Shown here: piece by piece, positions 7,755-16,008 of the stretch
Layout: each line of letters begins with the position of its first letter
Numbering within the stretch: position 1 is the stretch's first letter
Source of the DNA: PALSA-1004 sp963829085
GTDB lineage: Bacteria > Pseudomonadota > Gammaproteobacteria > Burkholderiales > SG8-41
Length of the DNA: 64,000 bases
Direction of reading: 5' to 3'
NCBI GenBank assembly: GCA_963829085.1
Contig: CAWHHJ010000015.1
Coordinates: forward strand, 473,140-537,139
Made by a program: the position numbers and the translations under genes
The notes under the pieces: model-generated
Told to the model about the DNA's origin: nothing
What the model saw: only the letters and a program-made list of their open reading frames with translations
Database searches by the model: none

Positions 7755-9155
7755 ACGTTCTCCACATGAACCGGAAAGAACGGCTCAAGCGCATCGACAT
7801 CCATGATGTGATAAACGTTGAAGCGGTAAGCTGTGGCAGCCATCACCTCCGGCGGCGTAAACGGAAACGCTGTGTTACCTGCCGTGGATAATCGCCCGGG
7901 AAATCCGTGATGCAGCAAGTACTGCTTAGTTACTGTTGCCACGGCCTTGGCTTCTTCCGCCGTGTCCGCGATACATTCACACATGATAAAAATCTCGCGT
8001 GGCAGCGGCTCGGGCGGCTTGTCCCAAGGAAACACCGCGTCGATACCGTACACGCGCCAGAAAATCTGGTAGGGCTTGTCGGTGCGCGGAGGTGTAAGCT
8101 CGCGCACTGTTTTTTCGACGCCCGCCGTGATCGTCTTGATGTTCGCGATGACGCGTGGATCCGCCGATCCGCATAATAGGACCGCGCGCTCACCCACCCG
8201 CATGGCGCCTTCAATCTTAATGGTGAATTGAGTCGCGGGTTCCCAGCGCGAGCCGGATACGCGCGTTCGATGCTCGTCGACTACTTCGTAATGCGCGTCT
8301 TTAGTGTGCAGCGTGCCTTCGGGCTCGCGCACCGCATAAGGATCTGCCTGCTCATAAAGGCTGTGTGCGGCAACAGACATCGGCGATGCATGTCGCGTAG
8401 GATTCATGCTGTCGATCACAAAGCTGTCGCCCTCGAGCGTGCCGATAATGGTGTCGCGCCCGCCCGGCGTGCAGCAAAGCGAGCAGCACTCGATAATCTT
8501 CGACATGTGCAAAGTCGGTCCGAGCGGGTAGCCGAGCATTGCCGGCACGGAAGCAAATACTGCAGAGTCGCACGCTCGTCCGGCGATAATGACGTCCGCG
8601 CCTTGTGCAAGCGCACGCTGAAATGCCTCGATGCCCATCTGCCCGACGATATGAGTCGCCCGGTCAACGTCGGCTTCCGTGAGACCTGCAATCTGGCCCA
8701 GCGGCACGACACGGTCAGCGCGGATCGCTTTCTTAACTTCGTCGCGCGGAATATCGGCCAAAATCGAAGCGAGCCGGAAGTGCAAGTTTTCATTGCGTGC
8801 AATCTCGCGCACCATTTCGAGCGTATGTGCGAGATGCGGTGCCGCGCCGGCACTGCCGGCCGTCCCTATCAGCAGCGGTACGTTAAGACTCCGCGCGCCG
8901 CGCAAGCACTTCGCAAGATCGACGCGCACCATGGTTTCGGACTGCGCCATTTTTCCGGCGCCCGAGATAGTACGGACCGGGATCTATCGAGCCCATGTCG
9001 GCGCCGATCAGGTGCGGCTTGCGCTCGAGCCCGGCGTTGAATGCAGGATCGGGAATGCCATACCCCAGTTGCCCTGAGGCTGCCATCACTCGCAGCGGTT
9101 TGAGGCCGCTCGACGTAGTGACTTCCGCGCGTAATCTTTCAATCGCGCTACTCAT
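7751..9155 (-). pseudogene. AtuA-like DUF1446 protein, broken by one extra base
   Basis: Two frames join into one DUF1446 (acyclic terpene utilisation AtuA) protein of about 467 residues. The first, from ATG 9155, reads LRVMAASGQLGYGIPDP and HLIGADMGSIDPGPYYLG; the second takes over with KMAQSETMVRVDL and continues to the end (IGTAGSAGAAPHL, IAGRACDSAVFASVP, HMSKIIECCSLCCTPGG). Dropping one C from the CCC at 8961-8963 restores the frame exactly. Everything else is conserved, so a sequencing error or a very recent mutation fits better than old decay. Its start overlaps the DUF4387 gene (ATGA) and its end overlaps the ABC receptor gene. AtuA was described with citronellol/geraniol breakdown, but DUF1446 proteins occur far more widely. 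Confidence 0.8.
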
Positions 9156-9454
9156 AGCTCGATGCCTAACATCGGTCCGTGCTGTTGCGCCCCGTAAACG
9201 TCGCTATCGCCGGGATTGCCGGACACGATGCGCCTCGGCAACACGATCTTGATCGCAAGTGCAGGCGGATACGGCAGGACTTCCACTTTTTCGACCGACT
9301 GACCATACAGTTTTGCAATCGCTTCTGGTTTGAGCGACGGTGATTCACATGCATGGCGAAATCCAGCGTCGTCGTTGAAGAGAAGATCGAGCGTGAGCAC
9401 AGTGGGCCCTGCGTTCTTGCTGCGAATTACTTTCGCAACTTCAATCAGCTTCAT
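9152..9454 (-). CDS. DUF4387 protein, AtuA partner, 100 aa
   Basis: The sequence KLIEVAKVIRSKNAGP, LTLDLLFNDDAGFRHA and IAKLYGQSVEKVEVLPYPPALAIKI matches DUF4387, a small domain that is fused to or beside DUF1446/AtuA proteins. The ORF extends to a GTG at 9496, but I prefer ATG 9454: the domain begins right there, and the GTG would fall in the predicted promoter at 9498-9527. It is the first gene of the operon, and its stop overlaps the AtuA start by 4 bp. The AtuA/DUF4387 pair is probably a two-subunit enzyme; the reaction is not known to me. Confidence 0.8.
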   Translation of the reverse strand: MKLIEVAKVIRSKNAGPTVLTLDLLFNDDAGFRHACESPSLKPEAIAKLYGQSVEKVEVLPYPPALAIKIVLPRRIVSGNPGDSDVYGAQQHGPMLGIEL

Positions 9455-9497
9455 AGGACAAAGATTCCCCCGGCAACTGATCGTTAGGCGCGACACT

Positions 9498-9527
9498 CGT
9501 ATACTTGTGAGTCCCGCGCCGTTACAA
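9498..9527 (-). promoter_or_regulatory. Candidate promoter of the selenoprotein operon
   Basis: On the minus strand TTGTAA (9527-9522) and TATACG (9503-9498) are separated by 18 bases, a moderate sigma-70 match that would start transcription near 9491, about 37 bases before the ATG at 9454. Three GTTAC motifs (9521, 9540 and 9550) overlap or sit just upstream of the -35 and could bind a regulator. Confidence 0.4.
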
Positions 9528-9732
9528 ACATTGGTGTGTGTTACATTCAGTTACGGACTGCCAGCAGCGCTCAAGTGCGATGCTGGAGCAAATCGCAGGC
9601 ACTGTAGCTTGGCAAAGAATAGCGGCAAGTCACGTAACGATTCTATCATCGCGCCGAGACACGTTCCGAGCGCTCGTCTTACGATCCGGAAGTAGGTTCA
9701 GGTTTCCGGGAAGGATGCCGTGCGAAGGCACA

Positions 9733-10074
9733 TCATTGTGACATCAGCGCCGACCTCGCCCTGAGGTACGAGCCTGAATGACCGGCGTGTGGCCGCACTC
9801 CTGGGCGCCAGTTGCCATGGCCTCCAGTCCAATTATGGTGTCCGCCGCGCCAACCTCCGTATACGCCCACACCGAGAGCGGGTCCGTAATACACTGGTGG
9901 TGCGTAGTACACGGGCGGCGCCGCGTATCCGGGAGCGGGTGCATAGGCGTACTGTGCAGCGTCACCATACACGGCCCCAGCACCAGGATAGTAGCCGGGG
10001 TCCGGCGGCAGCACTGCACACCCGCCGAGAACTAAAAGCGATGAGATGACGGCAAGAGCCTTATACGATTTCAT
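9733..10074 (-). CDS. Small Tyr/Pro/Gly-rich lipoprotein, 113 aa
   Basis: MKSYKALAVISSLLVLGGCAV is a lipoprotein signal with lipobox LGGC, modified at Cys19. The mature part is low complexity: PPDPGYYPGAGAVYGDA, then repeats of PPVYYAPPVYYGP, and a His/Gly/Trp-rich end (GGWRGGHHNWTGGHGNW). Such YXXQ/PVYY-type small lipoproteins are frequent in Burkholderiales and often sit in the outer membrane. It stands alone, 236 bp from the operon start downstream of it on the same strand, with AAGGA ahead of the ATG. I cannot assign a function. Confidence 0.75.
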   Translation of the reverse strand: MKSYKALAVISSLLVLGGCAVLPPDPGYYPGAGAVYGDAAQYAYAPAPGYAAPPVYYAPPVYYGPALGVGVYGGWRGGHHNWTGGHGNWRPGVRPHAGHSGSYLRARSALMSQ

Positions 10075-10295
10075 GCGGTGTCCTTCCTTGCATACTTAGA
10101 AGGCCACATCGCATCGTTAGATCCGCAAGATGTGTAACAGCGTGTTACGCCATCCGCCCAGTAGGCGTTCGCCCAAGAGACGGTGCCCTGCGCACGAAAG
10201 ACGTGCGGACGCTAATGTATTCGGCTTGCTGAAGAAGAGAGAGAATGCCGCGCGACGAGAGCGGCGTTGGTGATACGGCGACTCGTGCTTCCGAA

Positions 10296-12836
10296 TCAGA
10301 CTGCTGAAAAATGCGCCGTCAGCAGGCGCGCGAAGTCTTCCGCAGGTAGTGGTTTACTGAAATGATAGCCCTGATATGCATCGCAGTTCAGCGCCTCAAG
10401 GAAGGCCAGTTGGTCCGCTGTCTCGACGCCTTCGGCGACGACTCCGAGCTTCAAACTCTTCGCCATCGCCACGATAGCCGTGACAATACCCGCATCATCT
10501 GCGTCGGTGGTGATGTCGCGCACGAACGACTGATCGATCTTCAGCGTCTGCACTGTGAACCGCTTCAGGTACGCGAGGCTTGAATAACCCGTGCCGAAAT
10601 CGTCGATAGAAAGCTGCACGCCGTTAGCATGAATCTGGCGCAGCAGTTCGCAGGCTTTTTCGGCATTGCGCATGATCATGCCCTCGGTTATTTCAAGCTC
10701 GAGGCATGTTGGCGCGAGGCCCGTCGAAGCAAGCGTGGCCGCAACAACATCAACTAAGCCTTTTTGCTGGAACTGTCGCGGTGAGAGGTTAACCGACATC
10801 AAGAGCGCGGGTAGTCCCTGGTCCTGCCATGTCTTGTTTTGCGCACATGCAGTTCTCAGTACCCATTCGCCAATCGGCACGATCAAACCCGTTTCTTCAG
10901 CGATCGGAATAAATTGCCCTGATGGCACCAATCCAAATTCTTTGCTGTGCCAGCGGAGCAGTGCTTCCATCCCGATAATCCGGCCGCTGCGCACGGAAAC
11001 TTTCGGCTGATAATGGAGCTCAAATTCCTGGCGATCGAGCGCGCGCCGCAACAGTCCTTCCATGTCGAGGCTGTGCGATACCTTCATGTCCATATCCGAC
11101 GAATAAAATTCGAAGGTGTTGCGCCCTTCTTCCTTCGCGCGATACATCGCAAGGTCGGCATTTTTAATGAGCGCGCCCTCATCGAAACTGTCTCGCGGGT
11201 ATAGCGTGATGCCAATGCTCACGGTCACATACACTTCACCGGCGCCTTCGAGCACGAACGGTTGTTTGAAGTTTTCGATTATCTTTGTCGCCACTTGCTG
11301 CGCACCGACATCTCCGGCGACATCGGCTAACACGATGGCGAACTCGTCGCCGCCGAACCGTCCGACTGTGTCGCAGTCACGCACGGCACTCTTGAGACGA
11401 GCCGATACTTGCAGCAACAGTTGATCGCCGGTCTCATGGCCCAGAGTGTCGTTGACATTCTTGAAACGGTCGACGTCGATCAACATGACGCCAACCGTCC
11501 ACTGGTTGCGTTTTGCAAGCGCCAGTGCGCCGCGCAGACGGTCGTTGAACAAGGTTCGGTTAGGCAGATTCGTCAGCCCATCGTAGTGGGCAAGTTGTTC
11601 CAGCCGCTCTTCCGCTACTTTGCGTGACGTGATGTCCTCCGCAATCCCCGCAATGCGATACACCTGCCCGGATGCATCGCGCACCGGAAATCCGCGATCG
11701 TGCAACCAGCGGATTGAGCCATCGGAGCGAACGATGCGGTAAGTCTCGTCGTAAAGACCGGTGACCGTTTTGCGGCGGCCGGCGTAGACACGCGCGCGAT
11801 CTTCCGGATGCACCGAGCGAATCAAGGCCCGCGGACTTGCCTGCAATTCTTGAACGGGGCGCCCGAACATATTTTCTGCTGCAGGGCTCACATACAAACT
11901 CTTCGTCTGTGCGACATCTGCCATCCAGAAAATCTGCGGAATATGATTGGCAAGCTGTTGGAAGAGTTCTTCGCTTTCCCTGAGTGCTGCGACAGCGCGC
12001 TTGGTTTCGGATATGTCGTGGATGATCGATACGATATGCGCCGGACGCCCGTCCGCCCGATGCACCGCAGACAGCGATATCTCAAGCCATATGACTATGC
12101 CGTCTTTGCGTCTGAAGCGCGCTTCGCGTGTGGACACGCTGCAATTGCCGTCGAGCAATTCCTGGTTGCAGTTAATGATCAGATGACGATCATCGGGTGC
12201 GGCAAGTTCGACAGGACTCAATTCCAGCAGCTCTTCGCGCGTGTAACCGAGAATGTCGCACAGCTTTCCGTTCACCTTCAGCCAACGCGGATTGCAAACA
12301 TCTGCGCTATGCATCGCCATTCCTACCGACGCCTGTTCGAAGGTGGCGCGCATCGTTTCGTCGCTCATCCGGCGGGCGTCTTCGGCGGCTCGCCGCTCAG
12401 TGATATCTTCTACAACGCTTACGATGTAGCAGGGATTGCCTTCCTCGTCGCGCCCGATGGACATCGTGCGGCGCGCCCAGATTACTGAGCCGTCTTTGCG
12501 AATGAAACGTTTCTCCCCGACGGCAGACTTTTCGAGACCGTCGATGATCTGTGAACGCAATAATGCGCCTTGCGCATAATCATCGGGGTGTGTAATCGTC
12601 TTGAGCGCACGGCCGAGCAACTCGTGCCTTGCATAGCCGACCATATCGCAGAACTTCTGATTGACCTCGACGAGAGCGCCACTCAGCCCGACGCGCGTAA
12701 TGCCGACCGCCGCGTTCTCGAACATAGCCCGATAGCGCTCGTCTTTTTCGTCGTTGTGCTTAAGCCGGCGCCGAACACTGGTTTGCCGCCCTGGCGGGCT
12801 GTCAGTGTCCGGGTGTTTCGCTGCTTGAACTTCCAT
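10296..12836 (-). CDS. PAS(x3)-GGDEF-EAL cyclic-di-GMP protein, 846 aa
   Basis: Three PAS domains with PAC motifs (AMFENAAVGITRVGL, ATFEQASVGMAMHSA, QQLANHIPQIFWMAD) precede a GGDEF domain with the intact signature GRFGGDEFAI and an EAL domain with MEALLRW, ELEITEGM, SIDDFGTGYSSLAYLKRF, KIDQSFVRDI and VVAEGVETADQLAFLE. Both catalytic sets look complete, so it could make or break cyclic-di-GMP according to the PAS ligand. There is no membrane segment. I start at ATG 12836, after GAGGGGGACGA; a GTG at 12881 would add 15 residues. It is monocistronic. The PAS ligand cannot be read from sequence. Confidence 0.9.
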   Translation of the reverse strand: MEVQAAKHPDTDSPPGRQTSVRRRLKHNDEKDERYRAMFENAAVGITRVGLSGALVEVNQKFCDMVGYARHELLGRALKTITHPDDYAQGALLRSQIIDGLEKSAVGEKRFIRKDGSVIWARRTMSIGRDEEGNPCYIVSVVEDITERRAAEDARRMSDETMRATFEQASVGMAMHSADVCNPRWLKVNGKLCDILGYTREELLELSPVELAAPDDRHLIINCNQELLDGNCSVSTREARFRRKDGIVIWLEISLSAVHRADGRPAHIVSIIHDISETKRAVAALRESEELFQQLANHIPQIFWMADVAQTKSLYVSPAAENMFGRPVQELQASPRALIRSVHPEDRARVYAGRRKTVTGLYDETYRIVRSDGSIRWLHDRGFPVRDASGQVYRIAGIAEDITSRKVAEERLEQLAHYDGLTNLPNRTLFNDRLRGALALAKRNQWTVGVMLIDVDRFKNVNDTLGHETGDQLLLQVSARLKSAVRDCDTVGRFGGDEFAIVLADVAGDVGAQQVATKIIENFKQPFVLEGAGEVYVTVSIGITLYPRDSFDEGALIKNADLAMYRAKEEGRNTFEFYSSDMDMKVSHSLDMEGLLRRALDRQEFELHYQPKVSVRSGRIIGMEALLRWHSKEFGLVPSGQFIPIAEETGLIVPIGEWVLRTACAQNKTWQDQGLPALLMSVNLSPRQFQQKGLVDVVAATLASTGLAPTCLELEITEGMIMRNAEKACELLRQIHANGVQLSIDDFGTGYSSLAYLKRFTVQTLKIDQSFVRDITTDADDAGIVTAIVAMAKSLKLGVVAEGVETADQLAFLEALNCDAYQGYHFSKPLPAEDFARLLTAHFSAV

Positions 12837-13214
12837 TCGTCCCCCTCGTCGCCATCCGCAAAACGAACGCTGACCCGGCACTACGGCACAGGTCGGCGTT
12901 CGGCGTCACTGATACGGCGCTTGCCGAAGCGGTAATAAGGCAATTAGCATGCCCTTCCGAGGGAAAAGCGAGTGCGTTGAAGGCTTTGATTACAAGCAGA
13001 ACGCCGTCTCCCCTTCCAGCGAGACACACTGCAGGCGTCTGACCTTCAGCAGTACTGCGGAGATTTTGGCTATTGTTGGTCCAGCTGGACGATGCCGGAT
13101 CAACGGCGGGTTCGGTGCGGGCGGACGGCGAATCAGCGTTGCTTAAGAATCGGCGGGATTCAACCAGCGCTTGGCTGGCCCTTGTGTGAGCCGGCTAGAA
13201 ATGCCTGCTCGATT
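12837..13214. other. Spacer upstream of the PAS-GGDEF-EAL gene
   Basis: No gene seen. It presumably carries the promoter of the PAS-GGDEF-EAL gene (minus) and the 3' region of the small ORF at 13215. Confidence 0.5.
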
Positions 13215-13391
13215 TCACGTCCCTGTACCGATGAAGCCGTTCGGGCCCTCAACCTTCTGCAGTGAATGGCCCTTGCGCAAGAGGTCTATGCATCGGTAAG
13301 CGGCGCCGTCAGCGTCTGCGCACTCGTACATCACAACGCCGTTATACGGCAAGCCCGTACGCTCGGTAGCGACTGCGAAGATTTGGTACAC
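13215..13391 (-). CDS. Hypothetical 58-aa protein
   Basis: A short frame starts at GTG 13391 with AGGGAG well placed upstream. The product VYQIFAVATERTGLPYNGVV continues with MYECADADGAAYRCIDLLRK and ends in GHSLQKVEGPNGFIGTGT. It has balanced composition and an alternating strand pattern (VYQIFAVAT, GVVMYECAD, YRCIDLL) rather than the arginine-rich look of shadow frames here. It resembles orphan small proteins of Burkholderiales, but I cannot name a family. It lies alone between a GGDEF-EAL gene and yihY. Confidence 0.5.
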   Translation of the reverse strand: MYQIFAVATERTGLPYNGVVMYECADADGAAYRCIDLLRKGHSLQKVEGPNGFIGTGT

Positions 13392-13690
13392 GCCGTTCTC
13401 CCTTTGCGTTGATAACGCACGCGATACCCTTTGCGTCTACTGCTGCAGTCCATCGCTGCACGTCGCAGTATCACCTATTTATTCACCGCCGAATATACGC
13501 GTGTGCCGCATATTGAGATGACGCATCAGGCATTGTGTATGTCGTCACATTTCCTACGTGATAATGAGCCGAAAACCGGCTGACTCCCGTCGCTCGGTGC
13601 ATCAAATTGACGCCTCAACCACTGGGTCAATCAGCGACCAGCGACGCCGGTGCAGTGGCGGCGCAGTCAAACGTGCGGTCCGTCCGAGCA
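13392..13690. other. Non-coding stretch upstream of the YihY/BrkB gene
   Basis: About 300 bases with no gene, apart from a possible TTG extension of the YihY frame from 13607, which has no ribosome site. It should carry the YihY promoter. Confidence 0.45.
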
Positions 13691-14752
13691 ATGCACATAA
13701 AAGTCTGGTGGCATTTAGTCACAAAAGCGGTCAGTAGCTGGGTCGACGACTATGCGCCTAGCATGGGCGCCGCTTTAGCGTACTACACGATGTTTTCAAT
13801 CGCGCCGCTACTGCTCATTGTTATCGCAGTTGCGGGCTTCGTCTTTGGCCCCGAAGCGGCGCGCGGCGAAATTCTCTCCCAGCTGCAGGGACTGATGGGA
13901 AACGATGGCGCTCACGCTGTCGAAGGACTGCTCAAAAGTATGAGTCAGCCCGAACGCAGCACGGGCGCCGCAATCACCGGCATTGTTGTACTGCTTCTTG
14001 GTGCGACTTCCGTCTTCGGCGAGCTGCAAGACGCGCTTGATCGCATCTGGCGCGCCCCGGACCGGGTGAAGACCAGCGGCTTGTGGAATCTTTTGCGTAC
14101 GAGGCTTCTGTCCTTCGGGATGATACTAGGCATCGCTTTCTTGCTCATGGTTTCACTGGTGTTATCGGCTGCACTCGCAGCAGCTTCAAAGTGGTGGGGA
14201 CCGATCGTCGGATCTCCGGCGGTTCTGCTTGAAGTGGTGAACTTCGTCGTTAGCTTCGCGCTGATAACCGTTTTGTTTGCGATGATCTACAAAGTAATGC
14301 CACGTGTTCACGTAGCATGGCACGATGTGTGGATAGGCGCCGGCGTGACTGCACTGCTGTTTACGATCGGCAAGCTATTGATAGGCCTCTATATCGGAAA
14401 CTCGGGCATCGCCTCCGGTTTTGGCGCTGCAGCATCCTTGGTCGTCATGCTCGTATGGGTGTATTACTCCGCGCAAATATTCCTCGTTGGGGCGGAATTT
14501 ACCTGGGTATATGCGCACGAGCTTGGTTCGAGACGTGGCGAGGCTCCGAGCGCGATCGGCACACGGCAGAACGATGCGCTAGGTGAGAGCGCATCGAGGA
14601 AACCGATCGCGAGACGCAACTCGACAGCGCCTGCGCTGCTAACTGTCGTCAAATCGCAGACTGCATCGAAGAATCGCAGCGTTACCGCAGGTCCGTGGTC
14701 GCGCCAGCGCGACGGAAAATCCGGGAAGCCACCGTCACGCGAACGTTATTAA
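13691..14752 (+). CDS. YihY/BrkB-family inner-membrane protein, 353 aa
   Basis: After a short amphipathic start (MHIKVWWHLVTKAVSSWVDD) comes the family phrase APSMGAALAYYTMFSIAPLLLIVIAVAG, followed by helices at AAITGIVVLLLGATSVFGELQDALDRIW, SFGMILGIAFLLMVSLVLS, VVNFVVSFALITVLFAMIYKVMP, ALLFTIGKLLIGLYIG and AASLVVMLVWVYYSAQIFLVGAEFTW: six membrane segments, as in YihY (formerly called ribonuclease BN in error). The C-terminal 70 residues are a basic cytoplasmic tail. The frame can be extended to a TTG at 13607; I start at ATG 13691, where family homology begins. Its physiological role in bacteria is not settled. It converges on the AI-2E gene 20 bp later. Confidence 0.85.
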   Translation: MHIKVWWHLVTKAVSSWVDDYAPSMGAALAYYTMFSIAPLLLIVIAVAGFVFGPEAARGEILSQLQGLMGNDGAHAVEGLLKSMSQPERSTGAAITGIVVLLLGATSVFGELQDALDRIWRAPDRVKTSGLWNLLRTRLLSFGMILGIAFLLMVSLVLSAALAAASKWWGPIVGSPAVLLEVVNFVVSFALITVLFAMIYKVMPRVHVAWHDVWIGAGVTALLFTIGKLLIGLYIGNSGIASGFGAAASLVVMLVWVYYSAQIFLVGAEFTWVYAHELGSRRGEAPSAIGTRQNDALGESASRKPIARRNSTAPALLTVVKSQTASKNRSVTAGPWSRQRDGKSGKPPSRERY

Positions 14753-14772
14753 TGACGCGACCGCGACCAACA

Positions 14773-15819
14773 TTACGACGTTGAGGCAGCCCTTTCCGGC
14801 AGGCGTCTGATGAGGATGCGTGCAAACGCGATTACGGGCAACGAAAGAAACATTCCGGGCACCCCGGCTAGCTGCTCACCCGCCAGCAAACCGAAGATAA
14901 CGAGCAGCGGCGGGATCTCTGCGCCTTCGCTCATCAAGAATGGATTCAGAACGTAATCCTGAAAAATTCTATAGACAACGATAAAAAGAATCAGCCACCA
15001 GATACCGTCAAAGCCTGATACGGCCCCGACAAAAACGGCAATCACCGCTGCAACAAGCGGACCGAATAGCGGGATGAATTCGAGCACGCCTGCGATTGCG
15101 GCAAGCAGAATTTGATACGGGAGGCCGAGCAGCGCAAATGCGACGGAATATGCAATGAACGTTGCGAGCGCCAGCAGCAATAACGCTCGTATATAGTGAG
15201 CGAGGACTGTATTGGCGTCTTCAGCTACTGCGCGCCAATAAGTACGCCCGGGACGTCGCTTCGTCCATTCGGTGAACTGCCCGTGAATGCCAGGCGCATC
15301 CTTGAGCATTATGAAACTGAGTATCGGCACCAGTACCACATAAACCAAGTTGCCTGCCCAATGCAGCACATTGCCGCCGATGCGCTGGATAAATGGCAGC
15401 GTTTCGGCGGCGCCGGACATCACGTTCTCGCGCAGCCAATCGAGCACACGAGGACGGAAACCCTCCAGCCAGCTCGGCAACGGGATGCGCTGAACCAGAT
15501 TCTGTGAATTGATCAATCCCGGAAGCTGCTCGCGCAAACGCCCTGCTTCCTCAGAAAGCTGCGAGCCAATCAAGCCAACACCGGCGGCGACTATACCGAT
15601 CAGCACAAGGAAGACGATGCAGACCGTCAATGTTCGGGGCACTCGGCGCGGCAGATACTTCTCAATGCGCTTGACCAGCGGATAGACCATGTACGCGAGC
15701 AGAATGGCAACGATGAAAATAAATATCGTTTGCCTGATCAGATAAGCTGCACACAGTAGAAGGACGACACAACAGACTGTCCACGCCGCTCTTGCGACCT
15801 GCGCATTTAGTCCAAGCAC
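14773..15819 (-). CDS. AI-2E family (PerM/TqsA-like) transporter, 348 aa
   Basis: An integral membrane protein with about eight helices: paired N-terminal helices (AAWTVCCVVLLLCAAYLI, FIFIVAILLAYMVYPLVKRIEKYLPR, TLTVCIVFLVLIGIVAAGVGLIG), a long amphipathic soluble stretch at about residues 85-150 and C-terminal helices with the family phrases ALLGLPYQILLAAIAGVLEFIPLFGPLVAAV and GEQLAGVPGMFLSLPV. The start codon is GTG. Members export autoinducer-2 or act as Na+/H+ antiporters; the substrate cannot be told. It lies tail to tail with the YihY gene. Confidence 0.88.
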   Translation of the reverse strand: MLGLNAQVARAAWTVCCVVLLLCAAYLIRQTIFIFIVAILLAYMVYPLVKRIEKYLPRRVPRTLTVCIVFLVLIGIVAAGVGLIGSQLSEEAGRLREQLPGLINSQNLVQRIPLPSWLEGFRPRVLDWLRENVMSGAAETLPFIQRIGGNVLHWAGNLVYVVLVPILSFIMLKDAPGIHGQFTEWTKRRPGRTYWRAVAEDANTVLAHYIRALLLLALATFIAYSVAFALLGLPYQILLAAIAGVLEFIPLFGPLVAAVIAVFVGAVSGFDGIWWLILFIVVYRIFQDYVLNPFLMSEGAEIPPLLVIFGLLAGEQLAGVPGMFLSLPVIAFARILIRRLPERAASTS

Positions 15820-16008
15820 GCGGTGCCCTTTGTAGTAAGTATCTTGCCGGCGAAGCGGCGACTGCTGCGAGATATGGCTCGTCGCGAAGAACCAGACTCA
15901 TGCCTTAACGGCGAATGATTGTATCCAAAGGCGCGCGGCGGCGGTATAGGCAACGGCGGCGCGCAGGCGTAGGACGTGCGACGCTTCGAGGCGCGACGAG
16001 AGTTGAAC

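Noticed and set aside
8883..9155. Separate 90-aa protein
   Set aside because: It is the N-terminal piece of the frameshifted AtuA-like gene, not an independent gene.
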